A stretch of DNA of 11,674 nt from Gammaproteobacteria bacterium (lineage in GTDB: Bacteria > Pseudomonadota > Gammaproteobacteria > Arenicellales > JAHEKD01), in assembly GCA_024638545.1 (NCBI GenBank), contig JAHEKD010000007.1:4468-16141 (forward strand), given 5' to 3'. How positions within the stretch are numbered: position 1 is the first letter of the stretch; each line of letters opens with the position of its first letter. Below are positions 1 through 6,443 of this stretch, piece after piece. The position numbers and the translations under genes are program-made. Under the pieces are notes generated by a model. That model did not search any database. It worked only from the letters and a program-made list of their open reading frames with translations, and was not told the DNA's origin.

Positions 1-1
1 A

Positions 2-337
2 GGTCCCAATGATTTACAAAACTTTGTCACCATCAATTCGGCGACCGCAGGTGTTGCAGATATAACAGTGGATGCAGACCTAAACAGCACTGCCAATACC
101 ACCTACAGAGTGGAATTTTTCTCGTCGGCCGTGTGTGATGCCTCCGGCCACGGCGAAGGCGAGACCTTCATTGGCGCTGTGTCCGCAACAACAGACGCCC
201 TCGGCAACGCATCGGGCACCCATACGTTTAACACTGTTGTGCCTGTTGGTCATTCAGTTACGGCCACCGTGACTGAAGTAACGGGTATCGTGCCCAAAGA
301 CACCTCGGAATTCTCCGCCTGTGTGACTGTTTTATAA
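2..337 (+). CDS. C-terminal fragment of a secreted/surface protein with a beta-sandwich repeat
   Basis: The frame is open from the window edge to a TAA at 335-337, giving 111 residues with no start inside the window. It reads GPNDLQNF near the beginning, then NTTYRVEFF, a GEGETFIG motif, TTDALGNASG, VPVGHSVTATVTE and DTSEFSACV at the end. From memory, this order of motifs is the C-terminal unit of a repeated beta-sandwich found at the end of large extracellular bacterial proteins, often those with a parallel beta-helix or CSLREA-type region. The residues seen are almost exactly one such unit, so the rest of the protein lies to the left. No anchor, membrane helix or sorting signal follows the repeat. 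Function is not inferable beyond likely export or surface location. The gene converges on the peptidase gene with 55 bp between the stop codons. Confidence 0.75.
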   Translation, partial: GPNDLQNFVTINSATAGVADITVDADLNSTANTTYRVEFFSSAVCDASGHGEGETFIGAVSATTDALGNASGTHTFNTVVPVGHSVTATVTEVTGIVPKDTSEFSACVTVL

Positions 338-351
338 ATTAATATCCGGCT

Positions 352-386
352 CGGTGACAGTTGCAAATAATTCTCCTCTGTCACCG
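352..386. terminator. Possible bidirectional hairpin between convergent genes
   Basis: The 9-base arm CGGTGACAG (352-360) is matched perfectly by CTGTCACCG (378-386) around a 17-base AT-rich loop. It sits in the 55-bp gap between two converging stop codons, where a shared terminator is expected. There is no clear run of T after either arm, so this is not a canonical Rho-independent terminator. Confidence 0.4.
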
Positions 387-392
387 GCCCGC

Positions 393-1814
393 TCAGGGAA
401 TGATAAATTGGCGGTAATCGTGCGCCTTGAAGCTAACCGGGCCCTTGGCGAGATCAGGACAATTTATGACATGGCCCCCAAAAGCGACAGTAAACTCCTC
501 AAGCGTCCCGCCGCTATTGGACAATAAGGCTGAGTCGTGAAGATCAAGTATCAGGCGATTATTTTTTGTTGGTGGCCAGATGAATTCACCCGGCAAGCGG
601 ACAGTAATAGATAAATTTTTGCTGTAATCATCCCATCCATGTGACCAGATTTTAGTTCGGGGATGCGGGCTGTCCTCGACGCTCAGCCATAACTGGACAT
701 TCGTGCGGTCAGTGTGTTTAAAAGCGATTCTGGCGGCCGGAACCGGTTTCGGCGGCGGGACGAACCGCCATTTTTCCAGGATGTAGGCTTTGGTAATAGC
801 GCCACCGAGGTACCACAGGTGCTGTTTATTGTTAAGCTGATCAAAAGTAAATGTGCCATAACCCCCGGCAGAGCCCCACTTATCGCCACAGCTATTAACG
901 AATTTAAAGGTTTGGGCACTGCGGTCATAGCCCACGACCGCGACGATATGAACACCACCCTCTATTCGAATGGGATGCGAATCAGCAAGCCACCTCATGA
1001 ACTCGTTCGAATTGACCTTGATCTTCCTGGGTTCGGCCTCTAGCCGATAATTATGCGCTTCATTAATGCCTTCCCGTGACCACCCGCCCTGCGGCCATAA
1101 ACAGGGATAACCATGCAAAGTCGGTTCCGTTCCCTCGGTAGTACAACCAAAGCTCTGAAAAAAAGTCGGCCTGGTTGAACTTATTACCTGCTTGCCATCT
1201 TCCCGGTTTGATATGTGCACATTGTGCACATACGATCCACCATTGTTAATAGCAATTGTGACTTTGGTTTTCTTTTTGCTGAGCGTCAGTGTCAGTGATT
1301 TTGAATCCTTCGTGGCGGTGATGATCATCGGCTTGGTTTTTTTTATCTTTGCATCGCTTACCCAGGCTAAACCAGTTATTGTTTTCAGGAATTCACGAAA
1401 AAGCCCGCTATCTCCTCCAGGCACATTCTCCCAGGTAAAGTATTTTCGGTTCCACTCCAACCCGCCTTTATAAAACTCATGAAAGCGGCCATCGGGACTG
1501 AAAACGCCCTGGTGTTGTTCAGATAGATCCAGCTTGCTGTGGAATGTTCGCCACTGTCTAAAAGACAGGTTGGGGGAATAGGGGCAGACAATTTCGTTCA
1601 TGATGTCCCACACTGCCAGGGTCGCATAGCCCCAGCATCCGCCATACTGATTACGAATGTAATGTAAATATTTTGACAAATCGATCTTTTCGGGTAACTC
1701 TTCGGGTTCTTTATCTGCCAAACGAGCGATCGCAAATTCAGCATTTTCCCAATGTTTTTCCAGGCTGGAAATTTCTTTGTTGTCAAGATAGCTAATATGA
1801 TTATCATCGGGCAT
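393..1814 (-). CDS. Papain-family (C1A) cysteine peptidase with C-terminal beta-rich domain
   Basis: This 473-residue protein carries the papain active-site set in the right order. Q56 (oxyanion hole) and C60 (nucleophile) lie in NQYGGCWGYA, H289 in GGVHIVAVVGYD, and N307 in VNSCGDKWGSAGGYGTF, where papain has NSW. About 230 residues separate Cys and His, more than in papain. The excess includes a lysine-rich beta segment (about 155-215), so the fold has an insertion. Residues from about 355 on follow a PPPKPVP linker and look beta-rich, possibly a binding domain. I see no signal peptide and no room for a long propeptide. The frame stays open up to 1913, but the ATG at 1812-1814 is preferred: GGAGG (1821-1825) lies 6 bases upstream and the longer version would overlap the preceding gene. 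It follows the DUF6623-like gene by 16 nt, so the two should be co-transcribed. Substrate unknown. Confidence 0.85.
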   Translation of the reverse strand: MPDDNHISYLDNKEISSLEKHWENAEFAIARLADKEPEELPEKIDLSKYLHYIRNQYGGCWGYATLAVWDIMNEIVCPYSPNLSFRQWRTFHSKLDLSEQHQGVFSPDGRFHEFYKGGLEWNRKYFTWENVPGGDSGLFREFLKTITGLAWVSDAKIKKTKPMIITATKDSKSLTLTLSKKKTKVTIAINNGGSYVHNVHISNREDGKQVISSTRPTFFQSFGCTTEGTEPTLHGYPCLWPQGGWSREGINEAHNYRLEAEPRKIKVNSNEFMRWLADSHPIRIEGGVHIVAVVGYDRSAQTFKFVNSCGDKWGSAGGYGTFTFDQLNNKQHLWYLGGAITKAYILEKWRFVPPPKPVPAARIAFKHTDRTNVQLWLSVEDSPHPRTKIWSHGWDDYSKNLSITVRLPGEFIWPPTKNNRLILDLHDSALLSNSGGTLEEFTVAFGGHVINCPDLAKGPVSFKAHDYRQFIIP

Positions 1815-1830
1815 CGTATTCCTCCTTTTA

Positions 1831-2283
1831 TCAGGGCGTGCTGTAATCAGCACCAGCGGATGTGAACCTGATTTCCGGAACACCGAGTTTTGTCGGGGGA
1901 CCAAAATCAACATGTACTGATATTCCCAGACCGAACTTTACCTGAACAGGCTTAATCTCCCAGACATTATATTTATCGATTTTTTTTGAGTGGTCACCGC
2001 TGAAGGAGATTTTTTTAAACGCCTTTACAGTTTTTACCCCATCGTGGATATGGATGTTAGTGATCTTGGCCGTGCCCTTCGTCTCATACAATACAAATAT
2101 TCTTTTGAGTTTTGTACGTTTATCATTAACAATCACAGGGGTCGGGATAGCGAAATGAAACCACTCCTTACCGTGAGTCTTGAACATTGCAGCATACCCT
2201 GCACGTTGTTTTGAGATAAAATAACCTTCACGTTCCATTTGCACAGAAGTGCCGTGCACCCAGAATGCCTGCTTATGTGCCAT
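1831..2283 (-). CDS. DUF6623-like small protein, partner of the cysteine peptidase
   Basis: This 150-residue protein begins AFWVHGTSVQMER (6-18) and continues with EWFHFAIPTPVIVND (40-54), FVLYET (63-68) and ITNIHIHDGVK (74-84). From memory, these motifs match the family called DUF6623, small beta-rich proteins of unknown function. That identification is recognition, not a search result. There is no signal peptide or membrane helix. The start is well supported: AGGAG lies 8 bases before the ATG at 2281-2283. It is the first gene of a two-gene minus-strand unit, with the cysteine peptidase starting 16 nt after its stop. The pairing suggests the two products act together, for example as partner, inhibitor or substrate, but the sequence does not show which. 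Confidence 0.75.
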   Translation of the reverse strand: MAHKQAFWVHGTSVQMEREGYFISKQRAGYAAMFKTHGKEWFHFAIPTPVIVNDKRTKLKRIFVLYETKGTAKITNIHIHDGVKTVKAFKKISFSGDHSKKIDKYNVWEIKPVQVKFGLGISVHVDFGPPTKLGVPEIRFTSAGADYSTP

Positions 2284-2378
2284 CTTTATTTCTCCTGTAT
2301 TGCAAGAGTTATTGCGCTGTAAACCAGAATCCCTCGCATTTTCAGCGGTGTAATGCGCAAACCGCTACCAGCTTATAC

Positions 2379-2615
2379 TTATTTTTGCTGCGCCTTCTTG
2401 ATTATGGTCAATTCCCTGGTAAATGTTAAAAAGTACGATGTACCGACTCGCTTGTAATACTTTCCGTTGGTTATTTCTGCTGGGTAAACGCCCCTCAACA
2501 GCTAGCTATCTTCATCCGGCTGGTTTAACTCATCAGGAATATACTTATCGATGAGTCAGACACTTTCAATCATGTTTAATGCTCGACTATTCAACAGTTG
2601 TTGAAAATTGAGCAT
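2379..2615 (-). pseudogene. Possible relict reading frame interrupted by two stop codons
   Basis: Read from the ATG at 2613-2615 on the minus strand, one frame gives MLNFQQLLNSRALNMIESV, then TGA (2556-2558), LIDKYIPDELNQPDEDS, TAG (2502-2504), and 40 sense codons beginning LLRGVYPAEITNGKYYKRVG before TAA (2379-2381). All three pieces share a frame and read as protein-like sequence. The LIDKYIP stretch loosely resembles PIDKHIP in the neighbouring PSDC relict. There is no good ribosome site. A 40-codon open stretch arises easily by chance, so this is only a candidate. Confidence 0.25.
2579..2615. repeat. Imperfect inverted repeat / hairpin
   Basis: The outer arms ATGCTC (2579-2584) and GAGCAT (2610-2615) enclose inner arms TTCAAC (2590-2595) and GTTGAA (2600-2605). 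A 4-base loop closes the structure, and unpaired bases separate the two stems (5 on one side, 4 on the other). It lies in a gene-poor stretch with no T-run, so a terminator role is not supported. Confidence 0.4.
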
Positions 2616-2694
2616 GGCTCGAGTAGAAGTTTTCGAAGTCTCCCCCTGGCTTGACTATTCGTCTCGCTTTGGTCAGAAATAGTTTTTCATAAAT

Positions 2695-2711
2695 TTATTA
2701 CCTGGTAATAA
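2695..2711. repeat. 17-bp dyad just beyond the end of the PSDC relict
   Basis: TTATTACC (2695-2702) and GGTAATAA (2704-2711) are exact reverse complements around a single T. The dyad begins 5 bp past the stop codon of the minus-strand PSDC relict. It could be a protein-binding site or a weak AT-rich hairpin. No T-tract follows on the minus strand. Confidence 0.4.
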
Positions 2712-2716
2712 GCCAA

Positions 2717-3024
2717 TCAACTAACATGCCACTGGTGGCTTGATTTAATATACAGTGGAATATGCTTATCAATCGGCGTCATCATTTCACTCACCAACCT
2801 CTGTATTTCCGGATCGGAGTCGATCAATTTTCGAAGTGCCGCCACCGACGAGTGAGCCTCCAGCGGCCCGTCCTTTTAAAGCTCGCCAGTTCCGCCGCAA
2901 TCTGCATATGCCACCGCGCCAGGTCGTCAAGATTGGTCGGCAGGTAGCCGGCAACTACCCCGTAATGATGTTTATATCGTTCACGAATATCTATATTAAC
3001 GCTTCGTTTTTGACAGGCTTGCAA
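2717..3024 (-). pseudogene. Frameshifted relict of a PSDC domain (phosphatidylserine-decarboxylase N-terminal domain)
   Basis: On the minus strand one frame reads HHYGVVAGYLPTNLDDLARW, then HMQIAAELASFK and a wrong tail. Shifting by one base at the AAAA run near 2877-2880 restores KDGPLEAHSSVAALRKLIDS, DPEIQRLVSEMMTPIDKHIP, a short tail, and a TGA at 2717-2719. The combined order (G-[WY]-L-P, a tryptophan helix, 'PL..........LI-SDPE', M, then IP) is, from memory, the hallmark of the PSDC domain that precedes the catalytic domain in some decarboxylases of this superfamily. The catalytic half is missing here. The frame overlaps the 3' end of the intact decarboxylase gene, and the only start is a TTG with no ribosome site. 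A single lost A in a homopolymer would explain the shift, so sequencing error is possible. Otherwise it is a decayed paralogue. Confidence 0.6.
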
Positions 3025-4216
3025 TTGGAGTGCCGTAGAGCCGATAGGACTGGGCGTCCCTGTTGATTACGGGATCGGTTCCGGCCTGGAACAGAACAAT
3101 AATATCCGAACCGCCAAACAGGAAATATCCAAACTCATCACCCTTGAGTGCCTGGCTCCCCTGGGTTGCGATCATATTCACCGAAGAGACCTGGCACATC
3201 CCCACCGGAACCACGCCCACAATGCCGACATCACCATAAGGTGAACCGGCGGTGTCAATCGTGATCACACCACGAGCCTGCAGGAATTCGTAACCCCCTT
3301 GCGAACTGTCAGGCGCATCAAACTGGTTATCTTTTAGATTTACCGCCAGATAGACCGAACCCTTAACTGCATAACATTCCCGCACGAAGCCGGCCACGGG
3401 TGTATGAAATCGATGATAAGAGTAGGGGCCAAGGAAGTAGTGCACAAAGGTGCCGCCCGCAAACGCGCTCCTGTAGAGGCTGCCTTCGAGCAGATCCTCA
3501 ACATTGGCAAACCTGTGGGTTTGCTTAATGGTTACCTGAGGGATACTGGAATTTTCATCGATCGCATAGGTAGCCTTGTAGGTACAGTCTGCAGGTGAGG
3601 TCACTATCGAATTGTCGGTCGGTGCATCAATCGGACGTAACCCGGGATTAAGCTCCCTGGCAAAAAACTGGTTGAAGGTTAGCCAGCCGCTCGGCGAGTT
3701 AGGCCTGCCGTTGACCATGGAGTCTTCAACTTTAAATTTCGGTGAGTCAGTGATAAACGTTTGCAAAATATCGTTGTTAAACGATTCCGTGGTATTCAAA
3801 AAGCATCCCCAAAGGTTGGCGTAGTCGACCAGCCATTCAGAAAACCAGGGAATATTCTGCACAATCGTGTCCGAATCAGGGCCGACACCCTGGTCAATCA
3901 ACCAGTAAAAATGGCAAAGCCGGTCATAAACCTCCTGGCTCGCCTGTTGATGCGGGGGAACCTTATCCGGCTTCCATGCTTCAGCACTGCTTTGTTGCGG
4001 TGTCCACCTTGCAAACCGGTTAAGGTATTCAACATACCCTTCAAAATCCTGTGGCCAGTCGAGTGCAGAATAAAGTTTGTCATCCAGGTGTTCCCTGGCC
4101 TGCGAACTGGCTTTTTCAAGCGATGCTGTCAGCAGTGGAATAAAGTTACTATCTGCCTGTGCTTTTGTTTTGAGATCGTTGATGACATCTGCAGATGTCC
4201 TTGTTTCAAATTCCAT
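2996..4216 (-). CDS. Phosphatidylserine-decarboxylase superfamily enzyme (soluble, substrate uncertain)
   Basis: This 406-residue protein has the catalytic features of the pyruvoyl-dependent decarboxylase superfamily. D210 is in VTSPADC, H271 in YSYHRFHTPVAG, and the self-cleavage serine S370 in FGYFLFGGSDI, where the cut between G369 and S370 would create the pyruvoyl group. NQFFARELNPGLRPI (182-196) is the usual start of the catalytic domain. Residues 1-170, including ALDWPQDFEGYVEYLNRFAR, form a family-specific N-terminal region rather than a membrane anchor. There is no transmembrane helix, unlike classical membrane-bound Psd, so the substrate may be a soluble amino acid or another amine precursor. 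Superfamily members of this extended type include fungal tryptophan decarboxylase. Start: ATG at 4214-4216, with GGAGG (4224-4228) 7 bases upstream; a TTG two codons earlier is less likely. A relict of the related PSDC domain overlaps its 3' end. Confidence 0.85.
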   Translation of the reverse strand: MEFETRTSADVINDLKTKAQADSNFIPLLTASLEKASSQAREHLDDKLYSALDWPQDFEGYVEYLNRFARWTPQQSSAEAWKPDKVPPHQQASQEVYDRLCHFYWLIDQGVGPDSDTIVQNIPWFSEWLVDYANLWGCFLNTTESFNNDILQTFITDSPKFKVEDSMVNGRPNSPSGWLTFNQFFARELNPGLRPIDAPTDNSIVTSPADCTYKATYAIDENSSIPQVTIKQTHRFANVEDLLEGSLYRSAFAGGTFVHYFLGPYSYHRFHTPVAGFVRECYAVKGSVYLAVNLKDNQFDAPDSSQGGYEFLQARGVITIDTAGSPYGDVGIVGVVPVGMCQVSSVNMIATQGSQALKGDEFGYFLFGGSDIIVLFQAGTDPVINRDAQSYRLYGTPIASLSKTKR

Positions 4217-4448
4217 AATCAATCCTCCAGTTAGTGCATATCTATCTGTATACGCCTTGCGCCATGCATATATGATGACTGCAGGCAGGTTCTGTTTGAG
4301 TTAACTTATTGTTATTTTTTTCGATTATTATCTTAGAGTCAGATATACCTTATCATGAAACCAATGACCAAATTACTGGATTTTCTAACATATTGTTTCA
4401 TCTGGCTGCGGTGATGAATCAATGAATTTTACGATATCGACAATGGCT

Positions 4449-5057
4449 TTATTTTTTACCAGGCCTGATTGACTCTTTTATAAAGGTTCGCGTTGCGACA
4501 GTTTTCATCCGGCGAACATACTGCCGTGTCGACCAGCCGCAATTGCCGGTAAGGTTTTCCCAATTCGGTACCAGAAGCATTGTCCAAAGCGCATCAGTGG
4601 CCCCTTTGGGCGTCCACTCCGGCGCCAGCTTAGCTTCTGAGTGCAGCGCCTCAATCGCCGCGCGGCAACCGTCCCGCATGGCCTGCATACGGTCATCCCA
4701 GGCCGCGGCAGCCGCTTCGTCCGTTTCCTGCGCCAGCAACAGCGCCTTTGCAACGCCATAAATTTCCGGGATATAGTGGCCCCAGCAATCTATAAATAGC
4801 GTCAGGCGCTGGGTGCCGGAAGTCGCTGCGCGGGAAGGTGCGAGGCGGCGATCCACATCCAGAATCTCGTCCAGATACCTCGTGGCAGCGACCAGCAGCT
4901 CAGCACGCGATGCGAAATGCAGGTAAACCGCCTGGCGCGAGATCCCGGTTGCCCTGGCGATATCGCTCATGCGAACGTCACGGCCACCATGGTCCTCTAG
5001 GATACGTACAGTTGCTTCCAGGATTCTAGTACGCGTTTCGATGTTTTCACTTGACAT
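4449..5057 (-). CDS. TetR/AcrR-family transcriptional repressor
   Basis: This 202-residue protein has the family's N-terminal DNA-binding domain. RILEATVRILEDHGGRDVRM (11-30) leads into the helix-turn-helix SDIARATGISRQAVYLHF (31-48), which ends in the typical recognition helix and YxHF motif. The rest is a helical ligand-binding and dimer domain with no family-wide signature. It is divergent from the DUF4345/NmrA-like/DUF1772 operon, and the shared intergenic region carries three matching palindromes, so it almost certainly represses that operon and itself. The inducing ligand is unknown. The start ATG (5055-5057) has no ribosome site and sits 7 nt from a -10 box, suggesting a leaderless mRNA. 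One of the three operator copies covers the start codon itself. Confidence 0.92.
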   Translation of the reverse strand: MSSENIETRTRILEATVRILEDHGGRDVRMSDIARATGISRQAVYLHFASRAELLVAATRYLDEILDVDRRLAPSRAATSGTQRLTLFIDCWGHYIPEIYGVAKALLLAQETDEAAAAAWDDRMQAMRDGCRAAIEALHSEAKLAPEWTPKGATDALWTMLLVPNWENLTGNCGWSTRQYVRRMKTVATRTFIKESIRPGKK

Positions 5058-5065
5058 GGTGTAAA
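5051..5065. promoter_or_regulatory. TetR operator O3 (degenerate), over the repressor start codon
   Basis: TTGACA-TGG-TGTAAA differs from the consensus palindrome TTGACA-N3-TGTCAA by one base. It covers the first bases of the repressor coding region and coincides with the -35 box of the rightward promoter, so a bound repressor would block both directions. Confidence 0.55.
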
Positions 5066-5079
5066 GTCTACTCTACACT
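5051..5079 (+). promoter_or_regulatory. Promoter of the DUF4345-NmrA-DUF1772 operon
   Basis: A perfect -35 TTGACA (5051-5056) is followed by a 17-bp spacer and a -10 TACACT (5074-5079). Transcription would start near 5086, giving a leader of about 43 nt before the ATG at 5129. It overlaps the leftward promoter and the operator sites. Confidence 0.65.
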
Positions 5080-5093
5080 TGACACAATGTCAA
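5065..5093 (-). promoter_or_regulatory. Promoter of the TetR gene (leaderless transcript predicted)
   Basis: On the minus strand TTGACA (5093-5088), a 17-bp spacer and TAGACT (5070-5065) form a sigma70-like promoter. The first transcribed base would fall at about 5057-5058, at the A of the ATG itself. The lack of a ribosome site before that ATG agrees with a leaderless message. Confidence 0.6.
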
Positions 5094-5110
5094 TTGACAC
5101 TGTGTCAAGT
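5077..5110. promoter_or_regulatory. Double TetR operator (two abutting 15-bp palindromes)
   Basis: Two copies of TTGACA-N3-TGTCAA lie back to back: 5079-5093 (N3 = CAA) and 5094-5108 (N3 = CTG). Together with flanking AC and GT they make a 34-bp dyad centred between 5093 and 5094, mismatched at only one symmetric base pair. The first copy contains the leftward -35 box, overlaps the rightward -10 box by a base, and covers the predicted rightward start point. Confidence 0.75.
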
Positions 5111-5128
5111 CACTACCTGGAGATATCC

Positions 5129-5587
5129 ATGAAAATGTTTAACATGAATAAGGCGGCAAATATCAGCATCGTGCTGCTGGTGAGTGGAACCACCGCAATA
5201 ATTATTGCCTGCGCCATCCTGTTTGTTCCGCAAGTCTTCTATGCAAGCTACGGGATAGAGATTGGCAGTGATGCAAATCTGACCAATGAACTCAAGTCGT
5301 CAAGCGGGACGCTACTGGCTGCCGGAATACTGATACTGGCCGGTGTCTTTAACCCGCGATTGACTTTCGCGTCCACCGCAACTGCCGCCGCGCTCTACCT
5401 GTCTTACGGCCTGTCACGACTGTCGAGCATGGTCATCGACGGTTTGCCCGGCGCTGAACTGATTGCAGCAACCTCATTCGAGCTGATTACCGGGCTGGTG
5501 TGTGTGCTTGCCCTGCTTAGTCTCAGGAACCCTGAAACACAAAACTTAAACAAAGGAGTAAATCATGGAATACAAATCGAACAGTAA
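5129..5587 (+). CDS. DUF4345-family four-helix membrane protein
   Basis: This 152-residue protein has four predicted membrane helices, at about 12-34, 57-75, 81-100 and 110-132. ALYLSYGLSRLSSMVIDGLP (88-107) followed by FELITGL resembles the conserved core of the DUF4345 family, whose function is unknown. The ATG at 5129 is chosen because GGAG lies 6 bases upstream (5120-5123). The frame is open from 5051, but those extra codons would run through the promoter and operators. It is the first gene of the TetR-controlled operon and overlaps the next gene by 23 nt, so translation is probably coupled. The hydrophilic tail (133-152) includes the overlap region. Confidence 0.85.
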   Translation: MKMFNMNKAANISIVLLVSGTTAIIIACAILFVPQVFYASYGIEIGSDANLTNELKSSSGTLLAAGILILAGVFNPRLTFASTATAAALYLSYGLSRLSSMVIDGLPGAELIAATSFELITGLVCVLALLSLRNPETQNLNKGVNHGIQIEQ

Positions 5588-6443
5588 CAGACGATCAGAT
5601 GCAGTGACGCTGGTTCTCGGTGGCACCGGCAAGATCGGCGGCCGTGTTGTTGAGCGCCTGACGCGCCGCGGCATAGCGACACGTGTCGGTTCCCGGCGCG
5701 CTGACCCGGCCTTCGACTGGAATGACCGGGACAGCTGGGACGCCGTACTGGATGGCGTGAAAACAGTTTTTATCAGCTACGCGCCGGACCTTGCTATTCC
5801 GGGTGCCGCGAATGCTATCCGTGCCTTTACCGTAAAAGCCGTGAAGCACGGTGTAGAGCGCCTGGTTTTGCTGTCCGGCCGCGGTGAACAGGAAGCACAA
5901 CTTTGTGAGCGTATTATTCAGGACTCGGGCACTGAATGGACGGTGGTCAGATGCAGCTGGTTTAACCAGAATTTTTCCGAAGGAGAATTTCTGGGCATGG
6001 TATTGGAGGGTGTGATTACGCTGCCAGCGGGGGATGTTCCGGAGCCGTTTGCCGATGCTGATGACATTGCTGATGTTGCCGTCGCAGCGCTAACCGAAGA
6101 CGGCCATTCAGGCGAGATCTACGAGGTCACCGGACCTCGAATGCTGACCTTCACACAGGCGGCAGCAGAAATCTCCAGAGCCAGCACACGCGAGATAGAG
6201 TATGTCCAGATCCCGCAGCAGGCTTTTGCAGCCGGCATAGCCGAGTCTGGTGCTGCGAGTGACATCGCATGGTTACTGGACTATCTGTTTTCAACCGTAC
6301 TCGATGGCAGGAATGCCCGCGTCTGCGACGGCGTCCGGCGGGCGCTGGGGCGCGAGCCGACAGATTTTGACGTGTATGCGCGCCGGGCTGCCGATTCGGG
6401 CGTCTGGGACATTTCATACTCACACAAGTCAAAGGCAGCCTGA
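5565..6443 (+). CDS. NmrA-like / atypical SDR NAD(P)-binding protein
   Basis: This 292-residue protein starts with a Rossmann nucleotide-binding strand VTLVLGGTGKIGGRVVERL (14-32), containing the GGTGxxG pattern of atypical short-chain dehydrogenases. Further family features are HGVERLVLLSGRGEQEAQ (95-112) and TEWTVVRCSWFNQNFSEG (123-140). The usual YxxxK catalytic pair is not evident, which is typical of NmrA-like members that sense NAD(P) or act as unusual reductases such as quinone reductase. A good ribosome site, AGGAG, lies about 8 bases before the ATG. The gene overlaps the DUF4345 gene before it by 23 nt, and its stop shares a base with the start of the DUF1772 gene. This arrangement suggests a small redox or detoxification unit under the TetR repressor. 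The substrate is unknown. Confidence 0.88.
   Translation: MEYKSNSNRRSDAVTLVLGGTGKIGGRVVERLTRRGIATRVGSRRADPAFDWNDRDSWDAVLDGVKTVFISYAPDLAIPGAANAIRAFTVKAVKHGVERLVLLSGRGEQEAQLCERIIQDSGTEWTVVRCSWFNQNFSEGEFLGMVLEGVITLPAGDVPEPFADADDIADVAVAALTEDGHSGEIYEVTGPRMLTFTQAAAEISRASTREIEYVQIPQQAFAAGIAESGAASDIAWLLDYLFSTVLDGRNARVCDGVRRALGREPTDFDVYARRAADSGVWDISYSHKSKAA

Larger units (their letters stand above)
2284..2716. other. Gene-poor AT-rich region upstream of the DUF6623-peptidase unit
   Basis: No intact gene with a ribosome site is visible here on either strand. The minus-strand leader of the DUF6623-like gene must lie in the part nearest 2284, but I cannot pick a convincing promoter. The region contains a possible relict reading frame (2379-2615, -), an imperfect hairpin (2579-2615) and a 17-bp dyad (2695-2711), each listed separately. 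A plus-strand peptide of 22 codons from 2614 has no ribosome site and was not called. Confidence 0.5.

Noticed and set aside
2614..2682. Plus-strand 22-codon frame beginning MARVEVFEVSP
   Set aside because: It reads like protein but is very short and has no ribosome site, so it cannot be told from chance.
2865..2885. Programmed -1 frameshift in the PSDC relict
   Set aside because: The bases around the AAAA run do not form a slippery X-XXY-YYZ heptamer in the correct frame. A deletion or sequencing error is simpler.
2755..3066. Plus-strand open frame of 103 codons
   Set aside because: It is antisense to the PSDC relict and the decarboxylase tail. The minus-strand reading has clear family motifs; this one has none.
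3761..4234. Plus-strand open frame of 157 codons
   Set aside because: It is antisense to the well-supported decarboxylase gene and has no recognisable motif.
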